The position numbers were made by a program, and so were the translations under genes. Below, piece by piece: positions 1 to 13,241 of a DNA stretch of 64,000 nucleotides (position 1 is its first letter; the number at the start of each line of letters is the position of its first letter). The DNA is taken from the NCBI GenBank assembly GCA_028023455.1, contig JAQFVV010000056.1, positions 5,911,717 to 5,975,716 on the forward strand, in the 5' to 3' direction. The stretch comes from Epiperipatus broadwayi. Taxonomy: Eukaryota; Onychophora; Udeonychophora; Euonychophora; Peripatidae. Under the pieces are notes generated by a model, which was not told the origin of the DNA, did not search any database, and worked only from the letters and a program-made list of their open reading frames with translations.

Positions 1-2447
1 ATATGTACGTAAAAGAAAGTGAAAACTTCTCTAATGGCTATTTCCCTACACATGTTGTTTCTTTTCAAAAATATATATCACTTTATAATCATATAACACT
101 ATATATTTGAGAAATTTTAAGCCTAATACACTTTTTTTTATAATAACAACAATACGCATTAAAAGCATATTTTAACCTAGAAATTCTAACTCATGCTAAA
201 ATTGTCCATCCCAAAAAATTAAATCTCTGCAATCTCTTAATTTTGCTCATGTTAAAGTTTGTTGAATTTTAGGAAACCAAAAGTTAAAAAAAAAGTTTTT
301 AATCTAACAACTATGCACTATTACATATATATTTTTTTTAAAATATATAAGTATACACTATTACTTCTTTAAATTCTAGTGCTGACTATGGAAATGTTTC
401 CTACAAATATATTTGATACACAAAATTTGTTTGTGTGTTTTTGTCGATAAATAATGGAGCACGCTTATCAAAACACATTTTTTAAAATGGAATATTCAAT
501 TGCCATGCCCATAAGCTATGCTTGAATCAAGTATGGGTAAATCTTGACATATTTTTCTAGTCTTAAATGGCTTACAACTCTTTTCTTATAGTCAATCCAG
601 AAAGTCATTTAATAGTGGTTTGCAATGTCTAGTTAATGTCATTAAATGAAAAATACAGGTTCTAGGATAGTGTTAATCTACAGCCTGTAAAAAAATATTG
701 TAATATGATGTGGTTTTGACTACTAATGGGAAGATTACTTTTACTTTTATAAAAAAACTGATAAAAATTTTCAGCTCAAAATATATATACTTACAACTTG
801 TGATAAAAATTACACCAAGCTTAAAAATCACATTACCCAGAAGTTCAATATCAATTAATGTTGTCAAGATAACTTCCCAATTTTAATAAAAAATTGCAAA
901 TAATAATGATTTCATTTTATTTTTATCTTGAAAAATAAATAAAGTAAAATATATATATATACTTTTTCTACTGTTTATATTTCTTAGACTTCAAAAAAAA
1001 AAATCTTAATTTTTATTTCTTTAAGCTATTTATTCATTTTTTTTTTTTTTGTTACTGATTGGAATAAAGTGACGAACTGACTAAAATCAAACCTGCAAAT
1101 GAAGAGAATCCTTGTCAAAGTAGGGTGCAAGGTTAAAATAATTATGGCACATTCTGTTATGAGAAAGTTCTGGACATAACTAAAAATGACAATATGTTCA
1201 AATGCATGATGTAATATTATATATTACACACTAGATAAAATGCATACACACACACACACTAATACATGACCCTATTTTAGGATTTTAATTCAAAGAATAA
1301 ATAGGAATTATATATACATATGTAGCAAAAAAAAAAAAACTAAACAAGAATATTGTAATGAATCAATAAAAGGCTAATCTAGTTATAGAAGACGGACTTC
1401 AGTGACAATCATTCAATTAAAATAATCTTAAAAGATTTTAAAAGAAGCTGAAATGATTTTATTTATTCCTGATGACATCATTTTAAGATTTTCCAGTAAC
1501 TTTTCATTTAATAAATAATAATTAAAATAAATAAATAACGGATTTTCCTTTTTAAAAGATGAATTGATTTGAAAATCAATTAAATTACCACGGCAGTGAA
1601 TAACAGGAGGGGAATGAAGACTGTTAAACAAGTACTTAATTAAGTCTTTCTAACCAATCACAATTATCTGAGAATATTCAGATTACAGAGGTTTAACAAT
1701 GACTAAAAATAAAACAATGTGGATAAATTAGGAAAGTTCTTAAGCCTTCAAATCTCTCACGTGAATTATAAAAGACAAAAACTAATTTAATTACTATTAA
1801 AATAAGCAAGTGAGCAGGTTTATGTGTTTATAAAAGTTTTTCCAGTAATGCATTCAGAGCTGTCAGCCCTATTGATACCTACTTAATGATATTAATTAAA
1901 TAAAGCAAAATGCATAACTTGGTTAATGTTTTCTTTTTTTGTTAATCATTTCCTGTCAAATTATTTTTCATTAAAATTATTCAAAACAAGTTTTATCTCC
2001 TTGAAAATAAAACTTGAAAATGAGTTTAGTCCTATAACACAGTTATTATTATTTTAATGAATGATTTTTAAAAAGAAAAAAAAATTAAAATATAATAATA
2101 AAAAATCCATTCTTGAAGACCTCCCCCACTTACACACACATAAAAAATAAAACTGTACTGTTTGCAAAAAAAAAAAAAAAAAAAAACCAACCAAACAAAC
2201 AACAATTTCTAAACCCTTTAAAATTCCTTCAAATGCAGTTATTTAATTATTTATCAGTAAGTCAATCATTTAAAATTATTAAAGATTTTTTTCTCTGGAG
2301 ATTTTAAATCACGGTGGTATTTATCTCCGGTTTAAATAATAATATCCAATATAAACTAATCCTCATATATTAAATTCATAAAAAAACAAAAAAAAATAAA
2401 ACATTAAAGACCAAGAACATTTAACTACCAAATTTTCTTAAATAACT
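1..2447. other. AT-rich non-coding stretch
   Basis: No gene is supported. Open frames here are short, stop-bounded and of low complexity (Phe/Ile/Lys/Asn runs), as expected by chance at this A+T content. Visible content is A and T homopolymers, a short (CA)n run near 1247-1258, and an A run near 2165-2186. No element termini were recognised. Confidence 0.7.
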
Positions 2448-2946
2448 TAATAACTGAAACACACAGGCTTATATATATATACCTGTGTCGATATATGTAA
2501 TATATAGGGTATTATAGGGTATATGAGCACAGACTTTCACACGACCCACCACTCTCCACTCTACCTCATAACTTGAATGCGTATATGTTGAAAAGATAAA
2601 TAATCACCAATATACATATTTCATGCTAAACCAGCAATCACCAGTTGGTCCAGATTACCATCTCTACACATATATGCTATAAGTGCTCAGATATATATTA
2701 AGATAGCCAATTCTCATATTTTAATGGACAGGCTTCAATCTACTCCACACTCCAACTCTTCAACTGTCCATCCAATTGAAAATCTGATGATGAAATGCTC
2801 AAAGTCCACCCTGAGGCCAAGATTCTAGTAACACCCATGTTGACCTAATGTCAAGCTGACCCCTCATGTACAGAACATAATCCATTTAATACATATACAA
2901 GGGATGGGCAGACATCTCTACTATGTAATAACTGAAACACACAGGC
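2448..2946 (+). repeat. Dispersed repeat bounded by a 21-bp direct repeat
   Basis: A perfect 21-bp direct repeat (2448-2468 and 2926-2946, beginning TAATAACTGAAAC) brackets about 457 bp of somewhat GC-richer sequence. The interior matches the repeat at 49862-50290 block by block in the same order: an ACAGACTTTC block, an AAAAGATAAAT block, a TTGGTCC-GAT block, GAAAATCTGATGATGAAAT, a CATGTTGACCT block, GACCCCTCAT and finally a GATGGGCAG block. This is therefore a second copy of one dispersed family. The flanking 21-mer could be a target-site duplication. A hairpin (ACACAGG ... CCTGTGT around a TA core, 2461-2489) sits at its left end. No tRNA-like boxes or coding potential were seen, so the class is unknown. 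Confidence 0.65.
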
Positions 2947-4229
2947 ATAATTTTCACGTACCCATGTACAAACATAAATATGTATTTGAATGAAGAATCC
3001 ATAGAAAATACTATCACATTATTTGTGGATGAAAAATAGTTTTTAATTGTAAATAAAATGAACAGTTTTTCTGGCTAAACTTGTAAGCTATTTAATTAAT
3101 GCCTATTTTACCATGCATTATAAATTTTTTAATAACTAGTAAATCACTGTTTTTGGTTTATACCTTGTCAAATCTATAGCCAATTTATTGTACTATATCA
3201 AAAGACATCACAAGATTTACAAAATAGCTAATAAAAACAGATCAAAATTTTTATAACATATATAACCGTCCCCTACTAACAAATATATACTTTCAATATT
3301 TCTTTAAGATAGTTTCTCAAGAGTTGGATTGTTTACTCTTCTACCCGTGCCAATTTATTATTTATAAATCGTATTTTATTCTAATGTGGTCAGAAAATAA
3401 CAAACTACCATTGTACAGTATTTAATAATAGTTTAAAATTTTAACGCGAGAAAAATCTGCTGAAATAAAATTTATATAATATATTTAAAAGTAACTGAAA
3501 AAAATATAAAAAATAAGTTAAACAAAATTAAAAAAAAAAAATCCACCTAAATTGAAATAATCATCGTTCATCAGCATTTTCAAATATTGATATTCTGTAG
3601 CATAAAGGGTATGTCATGTTTAGCCCAATTTCTCAGATTCATTACTTTCCTACTCTATATTATTCAGTCAAAGTTTATTTTCTTATCTACTTATTTCACA
3701 CTTGGGTCTCTTTTATAATCACTTGAAATCTACTTTAAGATTTCAGTTGTAGATCCATTGACATTTATTTGAGCAAAATGTTCAGTGCAACTTTATTTTA
3801 GTCGCTTCATGCTATTTGTTTCTCTCATAAAAATTTCACATTTAATCTCTTTTTGCTATTTCCAATTTACAGATCTCCATACTTTGCTGTGTAGTTCTAA
3901 GTAGGACTGAAATCTCAGATAAATATATAGCCACAAATAAAACTCATTCAATAAATACTTTTTAAACGAACACATATTTATATCTCTTTTTAATATCAAC
4001 TTCCATAATTTTCTTATTGAGATCCTTGTTATGAGTCAATACCATCTATTGAGAGAAATTATTAACTTTTAGTTCTAAAATATTGTTACATTACTTATTT
4101 TTTATTCTAATATTTTAATTTCCCCAAAATTCTATGGATTTCTGGATAACTAAAAATGTGACAATTTGAATCACTTTTAAATTCTACCTGGATGGGTTTC
4201 TATTGTTCCTTGGCAGTCTCTAACTTTGT

Positions 4230-4252
4230 TAATATATATATATATATATATG
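4230..4252. repeat. (TA)n microsatellite
   Basis: Uninterrupted alternating TA tract of about 10 units. Confidence 0.9.
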
Positions 4253-5156
4253 AATAAATCAAATTGCAGGGAAGATAGTTGCAAGCTATTTTCTAACTCA
4301 TCATCACTGACAGTCTGTTAGAATATATAGCAATATTGTAAAAAATTACTAATAACTTTTAATATCTTGTATTAGTTCATAGTGTCACAGAATAGATTTT
4401 AATATTTTAAGTGTTATGATAGCACTGTATTTGCTATATTCTCTACTTTGTTTTAAGCCTATCTATAGTTTTATATTAAGGTTTTCAGCTTCCTTTTCCC
4501 CCACACCTTCAATTTTAATGCATTATCTGGAAAAAATCTGAAGATGTCAGCACTATATGGACCTTTTTGCATGATTGACAGCATCCTATTAACATGAAAA
4601 AGCTATGATAAAGGTGGCATAGAATAAAAAAAAAGAGAATTTCTGACTGGCTGAGTGTTTTAACCAAAGATTAAATTACTGAATGGATAGATTTGTCAAG
4701 AAAAAATAAATTTTTTGGTAATTTGTTTACAAATTAAAGGCTATGATGCAATCTTTTTATAAAAAAAATATTTTTAAACCAAAAACTGTCACCAATAGGA
4801 GATTCTCTTTGAAAACAATTGATTTTTAAAAAGACAATTCTTAAAAATTCATTACAGCAACTGGAAGAAATTTCTATATGGTAAAAATAAATCACTTTTA
4901 TCAAAATGTTAAATAAAATACTCTTTACAATTTAATAACAATAAATAATTTATTAACTTTTAGATTTTTTTATAATGTAATATTCAAACATCCATTATTC
5001 TAACTTTTTGATTAGCTAAAGCAATAATGCTATGCTCCATTGTTATAGGTAAGAATTTCATTTAGATATTTATTTTCATATTTTATAATAAAAAAAAAGT
5101 ATTCTTAAAACTGCTATCTCTTGAAAGCTTACACTTATAAATAATGTAAAAATAGT

Positions 5157-5211
5157 TATATATATATATATAAATATATATATTGTAAAAATATATATAT
5201 ATATATATATA
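5157..5211. repeat. Compound (TA)n tract
   Basis: Two long TA runs separated by a short non-TA interruption (ATTGTAAAA). The tract can fold on itself. A minus-strand frame through it gives only Ile-Tyr repeats and is not a gene. Confidence 0.85.
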
Positions 5212-5547
5212 AAGGTGTAATTGTAAAAATAAAATGTTTAAATATGGAGGAATATTTAATGAAAGACTCACTAGGTCCTATTAAAAATATGCATGAGTTT
5301 TCACCTCAAAAAGTTAAAACATAATTTCATACATTTATCAGATATTAATATTAATTCATTTACATTTTAAATACAAATGTCAAATAGTAAAGATTTTGTT
5401 CATTTTCTGAAATGAAACTGTTCCTCCTAATAGGAGATAATTAAAACCATCTACTGGTTTTACTAGAATATTTAAACTTACCAAAGATCAATGTGATTTT
5501 TTATTGTTCACCTAAACAAAAATAACTATCAAGGGAAGTTAAATTTA

Positions 5548-5660
5548 TTATATTGTAAATAATAATGGTTTAATATTAAAATTGAAGTTGAAAGCTTTCA
5601 TCCAAAGAAAATCATTAAAACGTTCACAGTGCTAATCCATTGCAAAAGGGATTAATCTAT
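5548..5660 (+). repeat. Dispersed repeat fragment, copy 1
   Basis: A stretch including AATAATGGTTTAATATTAAA, a following AAGTTGAAAGCTT block and a downstream TGCAAAAG-G-TTAATCT block recurs in the same order and orientation near 37448-37558. The two are diverged but collinear, so they look like old copies of one interspersed repeat. No termini are recognisable. Confidence 0.45.
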
Positions 5661-8600
5661 TTCTACCAAAAATATTTAAATGAAGCTAAGTGCTATGATT
5701 AATTTCATTCATTGTAACATCTATATTAATACTTCCAAAGCCCTGAATGAGATATTACATCACCACTGATGTTGCAATGGTTGTTTTGGCTTTAATTCAC
5801 TCTCTTGCAGGTATCTTTAGCATTTGTTTGCTGGTTGTGTCTTCATTTAAAGGTAAAACCGGGAACTAAAATTATATTAATTTAAAAAAAAACTCAAAAA
5901 TATGAATATCATACAGAAAAATCTACTATAAATAAGCCAATAATTAACCCATAACACTGCTGGTTGATAGTTTTTTTGTTTCCTCTGTATGAGAGTTCTT
6001 CCAAGCACATTTGACTATATTCACTTTCAAATAAAATCTATCAACAATCAAGGATGGTTTTGATTTAAAAATAAATATTTTACAAATATATTAAATAAAT
6101 AAGATTAAACATGTAAATAAATTACTGAACATTACAATTTTTCTTTTCAAAATACAAAACAAAACATCTACTAAGAATTGTGGTGAGGCCAAATAATTTA
6201 CTAATCAGTAATGCCCAGGTATTATTATATTTCTTTAATATTCAAATTTTATGTGAGATCTGTATGGTAATAACATCTTTAGATATTTTATAAAACAATA
6301 CTTTTAATTAATGATTTCTAAACAAAAAAAATGCATCCTGACAAATTAACATGATAAATAACTGCAAGATAGTGAAGCAATAGCAATCCCATTGTGTCAT
6401 CCCAAAATAAGTATATTTTATAGCAACAAGAACAAAAGATGGTAAATAAAAATTGTATTTTTTTATTATATTAGTTCATTTAAATTCTGCATATAGTAAA
6501 AGTTAATTTTTCATTATAAGCTGAATAAAATTTATATATTTTTTTTGTTACAGTGATTGTTTATCTATACAATAAAAATCTTCTTTGGATAGTCTTAATA
6601 TTATTAAGTAATAATCTGTAGATTTATACTTTACAAAATTAGTGTGTACTGAGAGGCATGATATTAAGTGAAAGGTAAAAGAAGCTTACTTTATAGCAGA
6701 GGACTCCTTCGCCATTAATCGTAAGGATGCATGTTTTGCTATATGTAAGAGATGGTCTTAGTGACTCATTTGCATAGAATTTGCATATGGTATTTATTTA
6801 TATAATGATTTCAAAGAAAGAATCATAACTGGCTATGAATATGAGAAGTACATCTTCTTGAAAGCGCTCAGCCATTTAATTTAGTTTTCTATTTGTTGTT
6901 ACAGCTTTACGTTGGAAGTGTGATAGCACGATTTAATATTATCTTAATATTATTGCAAATGTCACAATTGTATAAAACATTTTTTACAAAGAACCTAACA
7001 CACAAATAAATATCTAAACATGTATATAAAAACAATAAATTAATAATGTTGTAAATATGTAATTACATAAAGCTTGTGTTTAAAATTACCACTAATTTGA
7101 ACATTCAAGTGTAGTACCAAATTGAGCACAGCTTTCAAAAAGATTGATATTTACAAATTATTTCTAATATAAATAAATGATTATTTCAGGACATTAAAAA
7201 AACATTCATTTTTTTAATATAACAGAATAAAAATCAAATCTACTAATTAGTAACTTTAAGTAATAATGTTAAGATTCCAAGTATTTAAAATGCAATACTA
7301 TATTATGGAGTTAATATGAATAGTCGGCAAAACAGTCATTTCATATAACAGGACTATTTATTTGTATAATATGTTTCAAAATATGAATGTTAAATGTTAT
7401 TAAAACTCTAATGACTTTATAGGAGAGTTCATAAGAAGTTCAAGCACCAAAGTGTCAGTACTGGAATCAATCTGACAATTCTACAACCCAGAGTCTGATA
7501 CTATCACTGCACTAAAGAACAAAATATTATATGATTGACTTTCATATATATATATTCCATGTCATTATTGCATTTTTATTATTAAGTTCAAGTCTGTGTT
7601 CCAGAACAAATACAAATCACTTCAGAGATGATAATAAATATTTTGAAAACATCAATTTCTCAACCTTTTACATTGTGTAAAACCAGGGCTTTTGTTGTCA
7701 TGTAACATGGTGGATCTACCAGCATCTTTTTTAGTGTATTTTTAATGTTTCAACTATAATTAGATGAAACAATATAGCACATACATAATTACAATCCATA
7801 TTTACATAATTGGAACAAATAAAAAAAATATGGTGTTTTATGAATCAGATGAAATATGGATGGATTAGAAATTGGCATTCTCATGTAGTGAGAAGTGGAC
7901 TCATCCATATCCCCATTGGTCACTCATGGTCAATGTCTGAGTACAGCAAAACATATGCAGCCAGTAACATCTGAAGTTTGTGATTGAATGCACCTGCTTA
8001 GTGACTGATAATATGTGGTATATTTATTTTTATGTAAATTTGACATCGTTATTTTTATTTATTTTTTAGTGTAAAAGTTTGTCCCAAGTTTAAAAATGAA
8101 AATCATTTCTAGTTACTTCTTGACTATTGGTCCCACTAAAAAAAAAAAATCCAAAAGGATGACAAAAATATTGAAGTATTGGTGCAAGGTGATGTTCCTG
8201 AATCATCTCAAGTTGATCTTGAGGTGCAATGCTGAACTCAAAATGATTGGCTGGATTGCTGGTCATTAGATCAAAAAAATGATTTTTGTTTTAGACTTGA
8301 CATGTTTAAAGTAAATAAAAAAATATGATAAATTTTGTTTAATTTTTTTATTTGCTTCATAGCATTGGAAAAGCTGTTTTAAATTTCATTTAAATGATAT
8401 TTGAATAAAAAAAATTTTAATGAAAAGTTTGACAAGAAGTGAGTTCCGGTATACTTTTTTATTAAAAAAAAAAAGCCCAGTGTTGTAGAACTAAATTATT
8501 TACCAATATGAAATTAGATTTATTTTAAATTAAAATAAAACATATGTTTGAATCATATTAATTTCATGACTACTGGCTTTAAAATCCAGGGGCATTTAAG

Positions 8601-9014
8601 TGAGAGGAGATTCCAAGACTTAACTCAAGATTTCAAACCTTAAAGTATCAAGTGGATTTTGTGCTATTAATCAGTTATTTTCAAGACTGATTTTTACTTT
8701 TGTTACTTTAATGGAAGCAATAGGTTAGAAAAGCTATAAGTTCTATATAAACAAATAAGACAAATTAACATTTTCTTTTTGTTTCTTTCTTCCATTCAGC
8801 ATTCTTTCTATTTTAACTATAATGAATCATAAAATTTATTTAAACCTTCATATAACATTATGAATCCTCAGAGAATAATGGATACAGATTAACAACTATT
8901 GCTTTACATTACTTAATGAATATATGATTAATCAGCACAAACATATATATATATATAGTATAAAAAAGCTTTTAATTTAACGTCTTATAAGTTAATTGTC
9001 CTTTATAATAATAT

Positions 9015-9366
9015 TAATATTCACATAAATGTTCTGGACATCTATAGAGAAAAGGTAAAAAAATTAAAGAAGCTTGCACAATAGTTAAAGATCGATTCGC
9101 TATACAAAAAAAGACATCAGCATCTTCCTCTCGAAGAATTGGGTTCTTTGAAGAGATTTAAATATCTTTGAATATTAAACAAACAAATTTAAATGTTTTT
9201 AAATATTAAAATATTTATCAACTATGTATATAGACTCTGAACACTAAAGCCAGAAAATGCTATGGTTATGATATTGTTATATATAGAAAGCATCAGTAAA
9301 CGCTAAATTTAAAATATATAGAATATGTTTTCTGTATAAATGTCCAGAACATTTACGTGAATATTA
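9015..9366. mobile_element. Candidate MITE with 27-bp inverted termini
   Basis: Positions 9015-9041 and 9340-9366 are inverted repeats of each other with one mismatch (TAATATTCACATAAATGTTC on the left against its complement ATTTACGTGAATATTA on the right). The roughly 300-bp interior has no coding potential and is A-rich. The size and termini fit a miniature inverted-repeat transposable element. No clear target-site duplication was seen because both flanks are low-complexity, so superfamily is not assigned. Confidence 0.5.
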
Positions 9367-10263
9367 CAATTACCCCCCCCCCCAAAAAAAAAAAAAATCT
9401 TTGGTGTTGAATAATATTAATAGGATCACAAACTCATAATCATATTTGACAGCAAAAAAACACACTGCCATTTATGTTCTATCTATAAATACAAAAATGG
9501 GTGCATATATATATGAAACGTGTGTAAATAATAGTTATAATTAAAATTACTTAATTTTGATTATAAGAAATAATTTGTAAATAAAATCAAAAAAGAAAGC
9601 AGAGATTATAAATAACAATGTATATTATTCAGCAAAAGTTTAGCATTTTGAAAACTATTATTATTAAGCAAATAATAATAATATTTAAAAAGAATAATTC
9701 ATCAGCATGTTCTCACACCTTAATTAAACAGGAACCTTTATGACCTAACGATATTATTTTTTTTTCTTAATACTTTTCTTGTGATCTTTACTAACAAGAT
9801 TATCACACGCCTAAAGCAAAAAAAATGATGTTCTAATTTTAAAATTAATAAATTATTTTTTATTAAAAAAATAACAATGCCTTTTAAAACTGAAATGTCA
9901 AAATAAGAAAAACGAACCTGATTGAAAATATCACCATTAATTTCATTTTGTATTAATAAATGTGTGGGTACACTCATATGTCTTATTCCTACAATTTTAT
10001 GGTATTAAATTTCATATAAAGACTAACATTGATTTCATATTATTGCTTACAATTACTGCAGAGAAAGATAAAATCCTATCTTACTTCCACTGCTTGAATA
10101 CTACTATGATTGACAGTATTGGGGAAAAAATCAGTCAAGCCTCTGAATCATTGTCTTGAATATTGACAGAATTAAAATGAACAACAATGCTTGATTATGT
10201 TACCAGTAATAGAGAAATATTTAAAAATATTATCTAGATCATTATCACATTATAATATTTAAA
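9367..10263. other. AT-rich non-coding stretch with C/A homopolymer
   Basis: No gene is supported. A run of 11 C followed by about 14 A (9373-9397) directly abuts the right terminus of the preceding inverted-repeat element. The rest is low-complexity AT-rich DNA. Confidence 0.7.
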
Positions 10264-10469
10264 GAAATTAAATTGAGAGACTGCAAATCTCGTGCTCATT
10301 ACTATCTAACAGCCAATCAGATCGTAAATACAAGACAGAAAATTTAACAAGAAAAGGGTGGTCCACTCTATTCTTTACTTGTCTTTCTATATATCCAAGC
10401 CAGTCTAAAGTACTTAGATCTGAAAGTGTGAATATTAAATATCTTCACACTTAACTCACTGAGTTTAAA
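10264..10469 (+). repeat. Direct repeat of about 207 bp, copy 1
   Basis: Nearly identical to 10580-10787 in direct orientation, about 110 bp apart. The unit begins GAAATTAAATTGAGAGACTG and ends ACTCACTGAGTTTAAA. Near its end is a hairpin whose arms read AAGTGTGAA and TTCACACTT around an AT core. No open frame is shared. The family is unrecognised. Confidence 0.85.
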
Positions 10470-10579
10470 TTACAAACATACAGCGTGAAATCCTACGATT
10501 TACTACGCAGTAGTTTTTAGATGTTATAACATGCAGTAACGTATGTAAATATTTATTTTTATAAAGCGCAAACAGTATT

Positions 10580-10787
10580 GAAATTAAATTGAGAGACTGC
10601 AAACCTCTCGCACTCATTACTATCTAACAGCCAATCAGATCGTAAATACAAGACAGAGAATTTAACAAGAAAAGGGCGGTCCACCCTATTCTTTACTTGT
10701 CTTTCTATATATCCAAGCCAGTCTAAAGAACTTAGATCTGAAAGCATGAATATTAAATATCTTCACACTTAACTCACTGAGTTTAAA
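10580..10787 (+). repeat. Direct repeat of about 207 bp, copy 2
   Basis: Second copy of the unit at 10264-10469, differing by roughly ten substitutions and small indels by eye. The hairpin near the end is partly eroded (AAGCATGAA instead of AAGTGTGAA). Confidence 0.85.
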
Positions 10788-12253
10788 GTTTTTTTTTCTT
10801 TTATTAAATTCAGGTAGACACTTAAAGGAACAGATATGTTTCTCTTATTAAATTCAAATAGATGAATGTCCATTACTTGGGTTCAATCTATTATCGATTG
10901 ATCAAATCATCCAATATTAGTTGGTAATTAAATATTTAATTATTTTTAATTACATTAAAAACCACATTATCCAGGACCTAGCAGTTTTCACAAGTGATCT
11001 CTTTTCCATTAGTGCAAATCTCTAAAAAGGTTGTTGCAGAAACCATCTGAAGTAAATTAATGTAGGGTTACTTTAATCTTTTATACAATATTTATTGAAT
11101 TACAAAGTAAATCTGACTTTTATAAGTATCATTAAAAATTTATCCTTCATTAAAGAAGTTGAAAATGAGGGACAAAAGTATGAGATCATTTTAAGATTGA
11201 AAGTGATAGTTTGGATTATTTATAACATTAAAGATGAATTATTGTATAAAGATGATGGTGATGACAAATGTAATGTTGATGATAATAATGACAGTGTTGT
11301 TAATAAAACTATAACTATTGAAAAAAAAAAAATATTGAAATAGATTAAAGCACCTTGAATTAGATAGAGATATCCTTATAATTTTATCTTAAATATATTT
11401 TTTATTAGCTTATGAATTTATTTTTACATAATTTTTTTAAATAATAGTAGAGCAAAAGCACTAATGAAATAGGCAGAAATACCATTATAACAAATAATTT
11501 TGTAATATTAGCCTTTCTTTGATACATATAGGAATTCTAAGACAAGCAGATATCAAATTAAATTTTCAAAATAAATAAAATAAATTTATAGCCATATGCC
11601 TCTTCTATCAAACTTCCTCTTATGATAAGTCTTAGTATCTTGGATATATATATATATAATCAAAATAATCTAGAATATTAAAAAATTCCATATATTGAAA
11701 CAGTCGACCTTAGTTCATGATCGAGTTTCACGGTTCTACCACAGTCAACGTGTCATCATGCTCCTTTTTCTTTTTCTTTTTGTGGATGTAAATGTATATT
11801 ACAAAAGCATATATATATGTAATTAAAAATATTAAATAATTTTGTATTTTTAAAATTGTATTTAACTTTTATTTTAATACGGTTATAATCATTTTTGTCA
11901 TAAAACTAAAAATACAAATTCAAGATAACTATCTAAAAATAATTAAAGGGGTGGGCAGTTTGTCTCATGATTTAAAAAAAAAAATGAAATCGTAAATTAA
12001 AATTAAGAAAAAGTAAAAAACTAAAACAAAGCTAATGCATTTTAGTTAGCAATCAACATTTTTTGGTCAAATCCATTTCCAAACAGGAAATTGATTTGCA
12101 TTTAGAGTTATCTCAAAACTGAATCTTTACTAACAATAGAGTAAAGATTCTCCTAAATTAGAAATCCATTAGAGGCAGGAAATCTAATTAAAATAAACAT
12201 TCTCTGAGGGGCTAAAAACTGACATAAATAGAGCTAAAAATCTATTATGTTAG
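10788..12253. other. AT-rich non-coding stretch
   Basis: No gene is supported. An 82-codon frame at 11095-11343 starts at TTG and has Asp/Asn/Lys-rich low-complexity composition, and was not accepted. A (TA)n run lies near 11645-11658. Confidence 0.65.
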
Positions 12254-12420
12254 AGTTTGGTCCATCATTGCTAGGTGACTTCACGTCTGTTGAAATTATG
12301 AGAACCAAGCTGCCACCCTCCATCTTCAGCCCGACGCTCGCCACAATGTAGCCCCAAAGAATGCCACCTGCCACAGAAGATTCGCCAGTACTACCACAGA
12401 ATCCTGAGGTAACCAGCCAA
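12254..12420. other. GC-richer island of unknown nature
   Basis: About 165 bp is distinctly richer in G+C than its surroundings, with several CpGs (for example CCCGACGCTCGCC). It contains a short plus-strand frame starting at the ATG near 12298 that stops after 17 codons, and ends in a donor-like CTGAG|GTAACC near 12415. It could be a non-coding first exon, a fragment of an element, or neither. No matching acceptor or downstream exon was identified. Confidence 0.25.
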
Positions 12421-13241
12421 AAGATTGTATGACCGCCTTATCCACTTTTAACTATGTAATTTAATTTGTAAACTAATAATTTTGTTATATTTAATGTTTT
12501 TTTAAAGCTCTGTTAATCTTTTATATCAATTCTTTGCTACCTAATTAATCTGTCAACCAACTCACGCTTGTTATTATTTTTATCAGTTAGTGTGGTTATG
12601 ATTTAATTTTAATAATATTTTTATATTTTCTTACATAATTTATTTATAAATGCCACTAAAACTTAATCTTATGAACTTCTATTAAAAAGGGAAGGGGGGA
12701 TTAATGAGTTCTTGTTAATTATTTTAAATATTTCGTAAGATTGAGTTATAGTTTAAATGAATACCTTTTTTTATCTAAATGCTTTATTGTAAATTTATAC
12801 GAAATATATAACTATTTTTGCAATCCGGAATGGCTATTGGTGTCCGTTAGTTTTATAAAATTTCTTATTGATCATCATTGCCAAAAAGGCTGGCGACATA
12901 AATTTGTTTGGTAATTGCATTCTTGTAGTTTTGCTTCATATGTTGAAATATTAATTCAGGCAGGGGAGGAGCAATGCAAGCTTCATTAATGTTAGTTAAT
13001 TTATAATCAATGACTTTAGATTACGTAGGTCATTATCCTAGCATGTCATTACGTATTTGTTAAACCATTTAAGGCTTTCCTTTAATAGTTAAATTTATTG
13101 AGTTTATATTATTATGATAGCATTGCTAACATATGTCCAATTATTCATAATCTGCATAAGGCTTCGATCTGATTCGCCTGTACCTCATTCCGGGTAGTCA
13201 CAATCATTTTGTGAGTCATTCTTCACCTCCAAGTATATATA

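Larger units (their letters stand above)
2947..9014. other. AT-rich non-coding stretch with microsatellites
   Basis: No gene is supported. Frames are short and low-complexity. The region holds (TA)n microsatellites, the TA hairpin cluster near 5.16 kb, and one copy of a dispersed repeat near 5.55 kb, listed separately. A GC-richer patch near 6670-6860 has one short exon-like frame on the minus strand, judged unconvincing and listed among the rejected items. Confidence 0.65.

Noticed and set aside
6684-6797. Minus-strand frame with normal composition ending at a donor-like AAA|GTAAGC
   Set aside because: About 35 codons only, bounded upstream by a stop with no AG acceptor in between, and no ATG in frame. 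It cannot be an internal coding exon as it stands.
11095-11343. 82-codon plus-strand frame with an acidic Asp/Asn-rich end
   Set aside because: It starts at TTG, has simple-sequence composition (GATGATGGTGATGA-like) and ends in an A run. It looks like chance in AT-rich DNA.
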